64,000 nucleotides of DNA from the NCBI GenBank assembly GCA_930367215.1, contig OV884059.1, positions 7,340,945 through 7,404,944 on the forward strand. The letters are read 5' to 3'. Each line of letters starts with the position of its first letter. Positions within the stretch are counted from its first letter, which is position 1. Source of the DNA: Pollenia angustigena (taxonomy: Eukaryota > Arthropoda > Insecta > Diptera > Polleniidae). A program made the translations under genes and the position numbers. The notes under the pieces were generated by a model, which worked only from the letters and a program-made list of their open reading frames with translations, was not told the DNA's origin and did not search any database. Of the stretch, positions 33,701 to 44,025 are shown piece by piece.

Positions 33701-36700
33701 AGATATCAGTTGGGCTCATAATTTGTCCCAGAAAACAGGGACAGCAGCAGAGCAGATGTTCTGACGTATGCTCATCCACCTCTCTGCATATGGGTAAATC
33801 CAAAGTGTTGAACGTGACAGTCGTACGCATCAAAAATGCAATAACGTTTTAAACAACAAATATTTTTACATTCTCTTAACCCTTAAATAATAGCACTAAG
33901 AAAGGTAAAGTTTATGGAGGGCGCGATTCTAGGCCAAAGATAATGGCAAAAGAAGTAGCGGTTCGAACGTGAAAAAAATAGAAGTGGTTTTTGTGGACAT
34001 GTATAAAAAGGCGTAATTAATCGAAACCTGGCACAATTTTTTAGTCAAACTACTTCGAGAATTTTACGTAGCAATGTAACATTAAAATGTCTTTGTGACC
34101 GACAGGGATGCCGAAGAAATGGTCAGGGCCTACGAGAGAGCGCCCATGTATATAATTACATATACATATATAATTATTTAAATTTTTTAAACCTGTTTTC
34201 AGGCAAACTACTTGGTAATATATATTTTAATTGGCCTAGAGTTGCTTTTTATAGTTCATTTAGGACAGGTTTTTGAGGTGTGGATTAAGTTCAAACTCAG
34301 TTTAACGCAGCCTGAAACTCGGATTTTTTCGCGAAATGTATTTTTTTTTAATTATTTCATTAGCGACCAACGTTTAAAGGTACCCGTACACGACATGTAT
34401 TTGTTATCTGACATGTCAAATTTTCAAGTCACATGTAATTGTTCATGTCTGTCAAAATTGCTGTTATACAAGTTAACGAAATAACCATTCCGTTCTTTGT
34501 TGGGTTAAGTTATTCTACTTACCTTTCATTTTCGTTCATTTAAATTCATTTTTGCTTGGTTCATTTTAATTATCAAAACTGCTGACAATACAGCGGTAGT
34601 TTCGCAATTGTATTATTCTAAATAAAATTACTAGACACATGCTACCCATTTAAAGTTTATTCTGCTTGAATCAGGTTACACTTATTTATTAATTATCAAA
34701 ACTGCTGACATTATGTCTGTAGTTTGCAATTGTATTTTTATTACTTTTTTTTATCATGAAATTGTTTTATTGTTTTTTGCTAGAATAAGCATAATTATTC
34801 TTTTTAATGTGGTATGAATAAAGATTTTCTTTAGTCGTAGTCAAGTACTCGAATATAACGCATTTTTATTATACAAAAATACTAACTGGCGCCCGAGCAA
34901 AATTTCGGTACATGTTTTAAAAAAATTCAGTGGAAAAATAAATAAAACGTACCCGAGCAAAATTACGGTAAACATTTTAATAAAATTCAGTAGAAAAAAT
35001 AAATAAAACGTAACCGAGCAGTGTTAAAATTCAATTGAAAAAAAACACGCATCGCAAAAGAAAGGAGCACAAGAGGGAACCATAGTAAAAAAATTGAAAC
35101 GGACTAATTCCCCTGTGCCGGCGATTAAAATAAGTATACTTAATTAAAATTAACTAAAGTGAAAAAAAGAAGAAACACCAAAATTCAATTAAAAGTAAAA
35201 ATTAATTAAAAACTAAGGACTTAAAATAAGAACTTAAAAAATTTTTGTTGTAAATAAAAATAAAAAACAATATAAGTGAAACTAAAATATAGCATAAATA
35301 AGAACTTAAAATTTTTTTTAAATAAATAAAAAACAAAAAGCAATATAAGTGAAACTAAAATATAACATTTAAAAATTTTAAAGAAATTAGCAAAAATAAA
35401 CTAAAAAACAAATTAAGTAAGAAGCAATATAAGTGAAACAAAAACATTTAAAACTAACGAACAGTTTATAAAAAACACTCACATAGAAATCTAACTGTGC
35501 AACGTTTAATCCAAATTCTATAGAGAAGAATTTTGCTATTAAAAACTGTGCATTAAAACTTGAAAGTATCGAAGGAAGTAAATCACCAGGCAACGATTTT
35601 GCCTGGGCAGCGAGGAAACAACAACAGTACAACACCTACAAAAATAACAAGTAACGGCAACATCCACTATCGACAACATCAAATAGCAACAATATCTCGC
35701 CTGCAAAAGGAAAATGACTACAGCAACAACGATAATAATCTTATTGTAAGTGAATTAAGAGTATTTTAAGTATGTTTAAATTTGAAAACTTTAATAAGAA
35801 ATTTTTTTAATAGAAAAGATAATAGAAAAGATAAATAAACAAAAAAAAAAAAAAAACAAAAACGTTAAATATTTCTTTGTAATTCTACAAGGTTTCTTTT
35901 TCTTTTTCAATTTAATTAAATTTTATTCAAATGGCAAATCCAAATAATTTAATCAGAGCTCCGATTCTGAACAATAATAACAATAATGGAAACAATGATC
36001 CTCCACCATTTCAAATGAATAGGGAAATAGAACTTGCAATTGCAAGTGCAGTACGTAGGGTATTACAAGAAGAACTGCATCCAGTTCCCACACAACCCAC
36101 AGATCAGGACGTAAATATAATTAACGGAGACCTTTCGGGTTTGGATAAGGTCCCTGACGTGGTACGTACACTTAGGGAATTTTCGGGTAACCACACGGAA
36201 TTCGCTTCTTGGAAGAAAAGTGTGGAGAGAATTTTAAAAATTTATGAACCCATTCGGGGGACTCCAAAGTATTTTGGAATCTTAAATGTGGTTAGAAATA
36301 AGATAACGGGGGACGCAGACATCGCCCTTGAATCATATAATACACCTCTCAATTGGGAGTGTATTATTAAGTGTCTTACGACACACTATGCGGATAAGAG
36401 GGATCTTGGTACACTAGAGTACCAAATGTCCTCGATGATACAGGGAAATAACAGTGTGCAGGAATATTACAAACAGATTTACGCACACCTATCCCTGATC
36501 CTCAATAAAATAGCATGTATGGAAGAGAGCGAAGCTTCTATACATTTATTGACCAGAACCTATAGAAATAAGGCCCTGGACACTTTTGTCAGGGGACTTC
36601 GTGGCGATCTACCCAGATTGTTGGGAATGAGGGAACCAAAGGATTTACAGGAGGCACTACATTTGTGTCAAAAATTGGAAAACCAACAATTTAGGTCGGT

Positions 36701-39700
36701 TTATGCCAACAATAGCCACAATACGGTTCCGGCTGTCCAACAGCGCGGACATATTGCCCAACAACGCAGACCATCTGCACAACATTTTTATCCCCAATTG
36801 GCGTATTTGCCACAAAATTTGCCCAGACAGGCATACATTTATCCTCAGTGGCCACATGCTACACAGGGTACATCGAATGGTATTCAAAAAGTTAACAATA
36901 GGTCATGGCCAAATACGGGGAATCCACCACCAAGACCAAACCAACCTAAACCACCCACCCCAATGGAAGTCGATACTTCAATTCAGACCAAAGCGGTCAA
37001 TTATATGAACCGGCCATTCGGGAATGATAAGTATTCTGGGGTAAGACCTCCACCAAATTCCTCCCAGATACAGAGGCCAAGTAAATTACAGCGAATTAAT
37101 CACATCGAGGGTGAAATTGGGGGAGAAGGCACACAGGAGAATAATACCTCCGAAGAGAATGTAGCATTACAGGAGCCTGAGGAAATACAGGATCTGAATG
37201 AATATTTAAACGAATATTTCCATATAGAGGAAAACCTTAACGAGGGTACGGAATTTTCCGACGTACATTTTTTAGACTAACGGATTCGACATTGCCTTAT
37301 TTCCAGTGCAAGACCAACGACGGACGTACTTTTAAATTTTTAATCGACACGGGTTCCAATAGAAACTACATACAACCTTCTCTAATTCGTAACCCCATTC
37401 CTAATAAAATCAATTTCCAAGCAAGATCAGTTGGTGGTGATATAACCATCACTCACCATACCTTCATAAATTTATTTGGATTGCGTTCAGAAAATCTTAA
37501 ATTCTTTTTGTTGCCATCACTTAAATCTTTTAATGGTATTTTGGGCAACGACAGCCTGAAAAAACTTAATGCTGTTATATTTACTTCAAAGGGCTTCATG
37601 CTGATTAACAATTCAATAAAAGTTAAAATAAAACAGCAAATTTCACAATCGGTGAACGCAATAAACTTGAGAACGGACCACCTAACGGAAAATCAGAGGA
37701 ATAAATTGAGGACAATTTGCGGTGAATACCGAAACTTGTTCACGGAACCAAACGAACGACTGACATTTACGACAACGGTACAGGCAGACATTAGGACTAC
37801 AACTGACGACCCAATCTACTCGAAAAGCTATCCATATGCGATAACAATGAAAGATGAAGTAGAAAAACAGATAAGGGAATTACTTGATCACGGCATAATT
37901 CGACCATCAAGGTCACCTTATAACTCACCGGTTATAATTGTTCCAAAGAAAATGGATGCCTCTGGCGAAAGAAAATTTCGTATGGTTATTGACTACAGGA
38001 AACTGAATCAAGTAACCATACCTGATAGGTACCCTATACCGGAAATAAACGAGGTACTTTCTAATCTTGGGAAAAACAAATGGTTCTCTGTATTAGATCT
38101 AAAAAGTGGTTTCCACCAAATTCCTTTAAGAGACAAGGACATTGAGAAAACAGCATTTTCCATTAATAATGGAAAATACGAATTCACAAGATTACCTTTC
38201 GGGCTGAAAAATGCGCCTGCCATATTCCAACGAGCGTTGGATGACATCCTTAGGGAACACATAGGTAAAATTTGCTACGTCTATATAGACGATATTATAA
38301 TTTTCGGCCGTGATGAAAGATCGCATCTTGAGAATATTGAAACTATCTTTAATACCTTGCAGAACGCTAACATGAAAGTCCAACTGGACAAATGTGAATT
38401 TTTGAAAAAGGAAGTGGAATATTTGGGATTCATTATCTCCACTGAGGGTATAAGGGCGAATCCAACTAAGGTTGAGGCAATCAGGAATCTGAAACCTCCG
38501 AATACAATAAAGGAGCTCAGATCGTTTCTGGGAATGTCAGGATTCTATAGACGTTTTATAAGGGACTATGCTAAAATGGCAAAACCTCTTACAATCCTTT
38601 TAAGGGGGGAAGAGGGACGTATGTCCAAGACAATGTCATCAAAGATTCGTATAACATTGGACGAAAATGCTTTAGAAGCATTTGAGAAGATAAAAAATTC
38701 ACTTACATCAAGCGATGTCATTCTGGCATTTCCAAATCCGGAAAAAGAGTTCCAATTGACTACTGACGCATCGAATTATGCACTGGGTGCGGTATTGGAA
38801 CAGGAGGGCAGGCCAATTATGTTCATATCAAGAACATTGAATAAGGCCGAAGAGCATTATGCCACGAATGAGAGGGAAATGCTCGCGATAGTATGGGCCC
38901 TTAGGGCCTTGAGGAATTATTTATACGGTCACGCATCGGTGAAGATTTTCACTGATCACCAACCATTAACATACGCATTAAGTAATAAGAATAATAACAA
39001 TAAACTCAAAAGATGGAAGGCCATTTTGGAGGAATACGATTATGAGTTGAAATACAAACCGGGTAGCACGAACGTGGTGGCGGATGCCTTATCGAGACCA
39101 CCACAGACTTCTGAGTTAAACTCAATAACGGCTACTCAACACAGTGCTGAAACTTCACCTCAGAATCTTATTCCGTTCACGGATGTTCCGATTAACGTTT
39201 TCAAGAATCAGTTGATAATTTCAACTGGTAAAATACCTTCATATAAATGCGAGACCATTTTCCCAGGGTATAAAAGACACACAATAGTAGAGAATGATTT
39301 TGAGTTGGGAAAGCTAACGAAGATATTAGGAAAATACTTGAATCAAATGGTAACAAATGGCATTAAAACCGAGGACAAAATTTTAGGGAAAATTCAAGAA
39401 ATCTATCCCGCTAATTTTAGCCAATATAGAACTAGGTATACTAGAATAATGGTAAAGGACCTGACGTCCGATACGGAGCAGGATACTGAGATCATTAATG
39501 AGCATAAAAGGGCTCACAGAAATGCCAAGGAAAACAAGATACAACTATTGCGAAAATATTATTTTCCCCAGATGCAGGCTAAAATAGTGAGAATCGTCAA
39601 GCAATGCCGGATATGCATTGAAAATAAATATGAGCGCCATCCAAACAAGATAATTTTGAAGAATACTCCCATTCCGCAGTACCCAGGACAATTTGTCCAC

Positions 39701-42700
39701 GTGGATATCTATCATACGAATAACAGAATAATACTGACTGCTGTAGACAAATTCTCTAAGTACGCTCAAGTGAGAATAGTAAAGTCTAGATCAGCTGAGG
39801 ATATTAAAACTCCCTTACGGGAATTACTTACTTCTTTCGGAGTTCCCGAAAACATTGTAATTGACAATGAGAAATCTCTAAACTCTTCTTCTATTTTATT
39901 CATGTTACAAGATCAAATGGGAATTAAAGTCTATACGACGCCTCCATATTCGAGTACCGTAAATGGTCAGGTTGAAAGATTTCATTCAACATTGACTGAA
40001 ATTTTAAGGTGCATTAATGCGGAGAAATTACATGATTCTTTTGAAGACCTATTAGATAGTTCGTTAAACAGGTATAATCACTCAATTCATTCGACAACCA
40101 ATAGAAAACCAATTGAAATTTTTTTTGGGAGAATCAGCGGAACTGAACTGGAACGAAAACAGACAATACAGAAGTTAACGGAAAAACAAAAAAGGGATTT
40201 AGAATTCCACAACAGGGATAGGCACGACGGAAAAACGTACAAGGAAGGTGAACAAATTTTTGTTAGAGGAAATAAACGATTAGGGAACAAACTGACACCA
40301 CGGTACAGGAGGGAAATAGTGCAGGAGGACAAAGGACAGACAGTTTTGACTGTTTCTAAGAAAATAGTTCACAAGAATCTTATACGAAATTGATGCTTTC
40401 ATTTCAGGACATTTTTCGCTCTCGCGAAGACGGAGACCCAGATACTGGATTATACGAATTCCAGGATTGTGACAATAGAGACTGGTACAGCGAAACTCAA
40501 GACAGGAAACTTCAAATTGATCCATATTATAGACCTGGAACAGTACGAGACCTTATTGGACCAGATATACGAGACAATAATGCGTGACATAACCAAGAGA
40601 GACAACAACTACCAGTTCCTTGTTCATGAAGTGGACACCCTATATAAAATGCTCAGGGAGCTTAGGCCTATACGGACAACAAGATCGATTGAGATTCTAG
40701 GGACGGCCTGGAAATGGATTGCGGGAACACCCGACCACGAAGATTTCCAGATGATATCGGACAGGGTCAACGGTCTGCTCGAGAACAATCATAGGCAAAT
40801 TGTTATAAATAGGGCCTTGGAACTGAGGGTCAAGGAGATAACTAGAATGACTAATAGTATATTGAATAATATAGGTTCAAGCGACGCACTGAAAACGGAA
40901 ATTATTAAAAATGTCGAAAGAAAGTTGAAAATAATAAAAGAGGAATTGACTAATATTAACTATTCAGTTCAGTGGGCGAAATCAGGGATAATTAATTCTT
41001 TCATATTTTCTGGTTACGAATTGAACGTAACTAGGAAGCTCTTTGAAGATCAGAATTTCCCTTATTCAAATCTCATTGAGGCTTTAGAATTCGGAGAAAT
41101 AAAAATTGGTATGAATCAAACGACGCTAATTTATGTCGTAAATTTGCCTAGAACTGAAAAAGAAACTTGTAGAAAATTGTTTATAAAACCTGTAAAACAA
41201 AACGCAAAAACAATTAAATTAAATAATGAGAATTTTATAATATGTAATAATTCTGTAATTGAAATTAAAAAACCATGCAAAGTGATTTTTGATATTAGCG
41301 TTTGCGGAAATGAAAATCTGGTAAATGTCACTTCATCTAAATGTCTACCAAATTTATTATCTGGCATATCTTCAACATGTCCAACTTCAAATGATCAACA
41401 CATAGCTACAATAACTGAGCTTTCTCCTGGACTAATAATGCTGAATGGCTATAACGGCTCTATAGAAGTCGACAGAAAAAATCTCTGGTTAAATGGAACT
41501 TATCTTATAAAATACCACAATGCCACGGTTCAGATAAAGAACCGAACTTACTATAACAATGAGATAACTTTATTACAGCCATTACCAGCTATATTGAAAA
41601 CCACCAATTCCATAGCTAAGTACGAAGAGATGCTGTCTTTGGAAATGCTTAAAGATCTCCATATAAATAATGCTGCGGAGATTCAGCAATTAGTTAGCAA
41701 TTATAGAACCACACTCACGACAAGCGTCTTAATCCCCAGTGTCTTCGGCGTGATATTGTTATTGTTATTACTGAAGAAATGGATAAGGAAAAGAAAGGCG
41801 TATGAAGTTTCAGTTAAACCAAATGATGGGAAATCTCCTGAAGTTAGTGCTAGCATTGATACTTACCCATCCAACGAGGACGTTGGAATTTAAGAGGGGA
41901 AGAGTTAACGAAATAACCATTCCGTTCTTTGTTGGGTTAAGTTATTCTACTTACCTTTCATTTTCGTTCATTTAAATTCATTTTTGCTTGGTTCATTTTA
42001 ATTATCAAAACTGCTGACAATACAGCGGTAGTTTCGCAATTGTATTATTCTAAATAAAATTACTAGACACATGCTACCCATTTAAAGTTTATTCTGCTTG
42101 AATCAGGTTACACTTATTTATTAATTATCAAAACTGCTGACATTATGTCTGTAGTTTGCAATTGTATTTTTATTACTTTTTTTTATCATGAAATTGTTTT
42201 ATTGTTTTTTGCTAGAATAAGCATAATTATTCTTTTTAATGTGGTATGAATAAAGATTTTCTTTAGTCGTAGTCAAGTACTCGAATATAACGCATTTTTA
42301 TTATACAAAAATACTAACTTACATAAGGTTTATAATATTCGGTCACAAACGTACATGTAATTTGCTTCTGACATTGTCTCTGTTTTTTTTCGCATTGTTA
42401 TTGCAGAAACCAAAGTAGTTCTCGGTTTCATTTATGTATCTATGCACATATTAAAATATTTACTAATTTTTAATATTTAGTTATTATTTTTAGCATCTTA
42501 TTCCAGATATAAGTGATGCTATAACCAGTCGCCGTGGTACCGATATTGATCGTGATAAACTCACAAATCTTTATACATCTTTCGGTTATATACCGCTAAT
42601 TTTTGAAAATCTAACACACTTTGAAATATTACATCATATACGTGAGACAGTTAAGAAAAGTTTACTAAAGGATTCCATAATTATATGTATACTATCTCAT

Positions 42701-43392
42701 GGAATGGAAGGTACATAAGTCTAACAATTTAATTGGGCATGTTCCAGATATTGAATAGAATTATATTACATAATTAAATGTATACTTTCTTCAATTTTTT
42801 TTTTTTTTTTGCATATAACAGGAGTTGTGTTTGGTTGTAACACTATACCTGTGGCCATAAATGAAATCAAAGAAATATTAACGGCAGACACTTTAAAGGG
42901 TAAACCCAAATTGTTGATAATACAAGCTTGCCAAAAACATTTACCGACTATTGATACGGTATAGCAAATATAAGTTTAGATTGTCGAAATTCTTGATATA
43001 AATAAAGTATCTTTTATATTTTTGCAGAGAATAACAAATTCTATAACTGACTTTTCTCCGGAAGCTTACGCTGACATTTTATTGGCCATGTCATCTATAC
43101 CGGGTACTGATGCTTTACGTCATACTGAATATGGTAGTTGGTTTGTAGACTCTTTGTATAAATTTACAAAAAGATATGGAGAAAGGTGAGTTTAAAAAAG
43201 CACGGCCATCACAGCCGGCTAAAATGCATATTTTAATTTTTAATTTAAAAAAATTATAGCAAACATATGTTGGATATTTTAACTGCTGTAACTCGTGATA
43301 TTTCTAAAAGAAAAGGTGATGCTAATCAAGCGATGTTACCTTCCACTAGTAGTACAATGCGAAAAGAATTTTATTTGCCAAGCAAAAAGTGA
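30784..43392 (+). CDS. Dredd: Initiator caspase with death-effector domains, Dredd (caspase-8) type
   Basis: Six exons join in frame: 30784-30879, 30936-31808, 42494-42710, 42822-42958, 43028-43185 and 43260-43392, giving about 537 residues. The first ~210 residues are helical and fit two divergent death-effector domains. A low-complexity linker (SKDDCDNVESL, poly-Q) leads to the protease domain, which begins ERYMISRENAGYVLIINQ. The catalytic His is in SHGMEG (about H392) and the catalytic Cys in QACQ (about C432). QACQ rather than the common QACxG is a feature I recall for fly Dredd. The small subunit follows (ITDFSPEAYADILLAMSSIPG, YGSWFVDSLYK). In flies Dredd is recruited through FADD in the IMD pathway and cleaves IMD and Relish, giving antibacterial defence. 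Intron 2 (31809-42493) is 10,685 bp because a complete errantivirus sits in it in the same orientation. All splice sites look intact, so the gene may still work. Human family: caspase-8/10. Confidence 0.93.
32440..33016. mobile_element. TIR element with three TTGCACCCGTCA motifs
   Basis: Ends are GGGCGATTCTATTCT (32440) and its complement AGAATAGAATCGCCC (33002-33016). Between them the string TTGCACCCGTCA occurs three times (about 32621, 32823 and 32992). There is no long frame, so it is non-autonomous. It lies in intron 2 of the caspase gene. No clear target duplication is seen. Confidence 0.65.
33642..33833 (-). pseudogene. Fragment of a non-LTR retrotransposon reverse transcriptase (C-terminal end)
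   Basis: A 63-codon minus-strand remnant reads LPICREVDEHTSEHLLCCCP, then the pattern IYDLSPGRVMGFIRSL. The C..(C)..ExxEHLLxxCP pattern and the following GxxMxFIRSLxL segment are typical of the C-terminal region after the reverse transcriptase in jockey/RTE-like elements. One expected Cys of the usual C-x2-C pair is not seen. It lies in intron 2 of the caspase gene, upstream of the LTR element, and is clearly decayed. Confidence 0.55.
34471..34887 (+). repeat. 5' LTR
   Basis: It starts AGTTAACGAAATAACC and ends with ATACTAACT. A poly(A) signal AATAAA lies at 34817-34822, about 70 bases before the end, so R and U5 should follow it. The motif ATTATCAAAACTGCTGACA occurs twice inside the LTR, about 120 bases apart, an internal duplication in the likely U3. 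It appears identical to the 3' LTR. Confidence 0.95.
34887..34900 (+). other. tRNA primer-binding site
   Basis: TGGCGCCCGAGCA directly abuts, and shares one T with, the end of the 5' LTR. TGG is the complement of a tRNA CCA end, and TGGCGCCCGA is the start of lysine-tRNA type primer sites. The match seems to stop after about 11-13 bases, so the exact tRNA is uncertain. Confidence 0.7.
34888..35030 (+). repeat. Tandem repeat at the start of the retroelement leader
   Basis: A unit of about 61-64 bases beginning CCCGAGCAAAAT(T/A)CGGTA and ending AAATAAATAAAACGTA occurs at 34891-34951 and 34952-35012, with a third partial copy from 35013. The repeat copies the second half of the primer-binding region. 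Further on (about 35268-35450) the string CAATATAAGTGAAAC recurs three times. Confidence 0.8.
35714..35745 (+). CDS. Predicted 5' leader exon of the env message
   Basis: The ATG at 35714 opens ten codons plus two bases rich in Thr and Ile/Leu, ended by a strong donor (GTAAGT at 35746). The phase matches the acceptor at 40407. This is an inference from splice signals and reading phase, not proof of splicing. Confidence 0.55.
35931..37280 (+). CDS. gag: Retroelement Gag polyprotein
   Basis: The ATG at 35931 opens a 449-residue frame ending at TAA 37278-37280. It is the structural protein of the intracellular particle. The N-terminal part (about 70-260) is a globular, mostly helical capsid-like region (LREFSGNHTEFASWKKSV, YYKQIYAHLSLILNK, FVRGLRGDLPRLLGM), typical of gypsy-type Gag. 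The C-terminal half is rich in Gln, Pro and Asn, and the end is acidic. I see no CCHC zinc knuckle, which agrees with errantivirus Gag proteins that usually lack one. The tail overlaps the -1 frame of pol. A TTTTTTA heptamer lies just before the stop. Confidence 0.9.
   Translation: MANPNNLIRAPILNNNNNNGNNDPPPFQMNREIELAIASAVRRVLQEELHPVPTQPTDQDVNIINGDLSGLDKVPDVVRTLREFSGNHTEFASWKKSVERILKIYEPIRGTPKYFGILNVVRNKITGDADIALESYNTPLNWECIIKCLTTHYADKRDLGTLEYQMSSMIQGNNSVQEYYKQIYAHLSLILNKIACMEESEASIHLLTRTYRNKALDTFVRGLRGDLPRLLGMREPKDLQEALHLCQKLENQQFRSVYANNSHNTVPAVQQRGHIAQQRRPSAQHFYPQLAYLPQNLPRQAYIYPQWPHATQGTSNGIQKVNNRSWPNTGNPPPRPNQPKPPTPMEVDTSIQTKAVNYMNRPFGNDKYSGVRPPPNSSQIQRPSKLQRINHIEGEIGGEGTQENNTSEENVALQEPEEIQDLNEYLNEYFHIEENLNEGTEFSDVHFLD
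37268..37274 (+). promoter_or_regulatory. Probable -1 ribosomal frameshift site between gag and pol
   Basis: In the gag frame the bases read T TTT TTA, the X XXY YYZ arrangement known from retroviruses, two codons before the gag stop at 37278. Slipping back one base gives the pol frame, which is open from 37241 with no stop before the protease motif. I did not find a clear pseudoknot by eye in the ~60 bases after it. Confidence 0.75.
37275..40393 (+). CDS. pol: Retroelement Pol polyprotein (protease, reverse transcriptase, RNase H, integrase)
   Basis: The frame is -1 to gag and is open through the gag/pol overlap to TGA 40391-40393, about 1,038 residues after the shift. There is no ATG near the beginning, which supports frameshift expression. 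Counting from 37292: aspartic protease with FLIDTGS (~17-23); reverse transcriptase with MVIDYRKLN, LPFGLKNAP and the catalytic YIDD (~331); RNase H with TTDAS (~491) and FTDHQPL, ending at the VADALSR motif; integrase HHCC zinc region (~730-775) and a D,D,E core, D in VHVDIY (~805), D in VIDNEKS (~857) and E in GQVERFHS (~894). Domain order PR-RT-RH-IN is that of Ty3/gypsy elements. No stop or frameshift is seen, so the enzyme set looks complete. Confidence 0.92.
40408..41893 (+). CDS. env: Retroelement envelope-like glycoprotein (main exon, spliced)
   Basis: The open frame runs from just after the pol stop to TAA 41891-41893. It is in the same frame as pol but separated by one stop. There is no convincing ATG near its beginning. 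A splice acceptor (TTTCATTTCAG, ending 40407) opens it. A donor GTAAGT at 35746 in the leader follows a short ATG segment from 35714 that encodes hydrophobic residues, and its phase fits. This suggests a small leader exon supplies the start and signal peptide, as in other errantiviruses. A basic furin-like site RTTR is followed by a conserved segment (SIEILGTAWKW), as in insect-virus F-type fusion proteins. Several N-glycosylation motifs and paired Cys follow. A single membrane segment sits near the C terminus (VLIPSVFGVILLLLLL), then a basic short tail. The family role is particle fusion and cell entry; activity of this copy is unknown. Confidence 0.85.
41892..41902 (+). other. Polypurine tract
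   Basis: AAGAGGGGAAG lies immediately before the 3' LTR, the expected place for the plus-strand DNA primer. Confidence 0.85.
41903..42319 (+). repeat. 3' LTR
   Basis: This is the same 417 bases as the 5' LTR by visual comparison. Its AATAAA at 42249-42254 is in sense with the host caspase gene, so it could end host transcripts inside intron 2. It is followed by the TACA target duplication at 42320-42323. Confidence 0.95.
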
Positions 43393-44025
43393 ATTTACGC
43401 TATTTCATTGTATACATAAATATTTAAGAAGTTTTCTTATATCGCACTTGTTCAACAATACTGTATTAACTCAACATTTCAATATTTTTAGTAGAAGCAA
43501 AACAATTTTTAATTTAATATGAAACGCATATGAAAATGTATTTTAAAACCAAACGTTTCTTTACCAAAAAGTAGACAAAATAGCTCGATATTTTTTTTAC
43601 AGCGGGTAGATATGAATAAAACCTGTCGATTTATTCCAAAAAGTGAAAAACTAAAAATTTTGAGTTAATACAGTATTGTTGAATACGTGCGATATGTTTT
43701 TAAGTTAAAGTATGATATAATATATAACAAAATGTGATTTTGTTTATAAGATTTATATAAATTTAAAGAAAAACTGCAGATTTTAGCGACATTAAGCAAT
43801 TTTAGCGAAGTGTTTTTAATGAATTCAAAAAGTTTTTATAAAATTACTAAATGTTTTTGTTTTTCTTTTGTGATGAGTTTAAAGATTTTTGTTGCTTATT
43901 TGTATTAAAAATGTTAATAAGATTTCTATATGACGTGCTAAATTCCCAATTTTTCATATTTGATAAATACACTGAAATGTATTGTTGAGGGAAAGCTAGC
44001 TTCTATGGCTATGTTACCGTTTTAA
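43393..44025. other. 3' region of the caspase gene
   Basis: AATAAA at ~43616 is a candidate poly(A) signal. CAACAATACTGTATTAACTCA (43453) has an inverted partner at 43662-43682, so a loose hairpin could form. No gene. Confidence 0.4.

Larger units (their letters stand above)
31809..34466 (+). other. Dredd-like gene intron 2, part before the retroelement
   Basis: Donor GTATAT at 31809. It holds the TIR element at 32440 and the reverse transcriptase fragment at 33642. The remainder is A/T rich with no gene. Confidence 0.75.
34471..42319 (+). mobile_element. Complete gypsy-type LTR retroelement with env (errantivirus class)
   Basis: This 7,849-bp element has two LTRs of 417 bp, with ends AGTTA..TAACT, flanked by the 4-bp target duplication TACA (34467-34470 and 42320-42323). 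Such ends and a YRYR-type target site are typical of gypsy/errantiviruses. Internal parts in order: primer-binding site 34887, repetitive leader, gag 35931-37280, pol 37275-40393 reached by a -1 shift, env 40408-41893 and polypurine tract 41892-41902. All three frames are open. Reading both LTRs base by base I found no difference, including a T8 run, so the insertion is very young or the LTRs were recently homogenised. It lies in intron 2 of the Dredd-type caspase gene in the same transcriptional direction. Errantiviruses are endogenous elements of insects; some (for example gypsy) form particles. Whether this copy is active cannot be told from sequence. Confidence 0.95.

Noticed and set aside
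35560..35769. 69-codon frame in the retroelement leader
   Set aside because: It begins with TTG, not ATG, and crosses the predicted env splice donor; only the short ATG segment from 35714 is kept as a possible leader exon.
40390..40587. Short ATG frame overlapping the beginning of env
   Set aside because: It is in a different frame from env and lacks envelope features.
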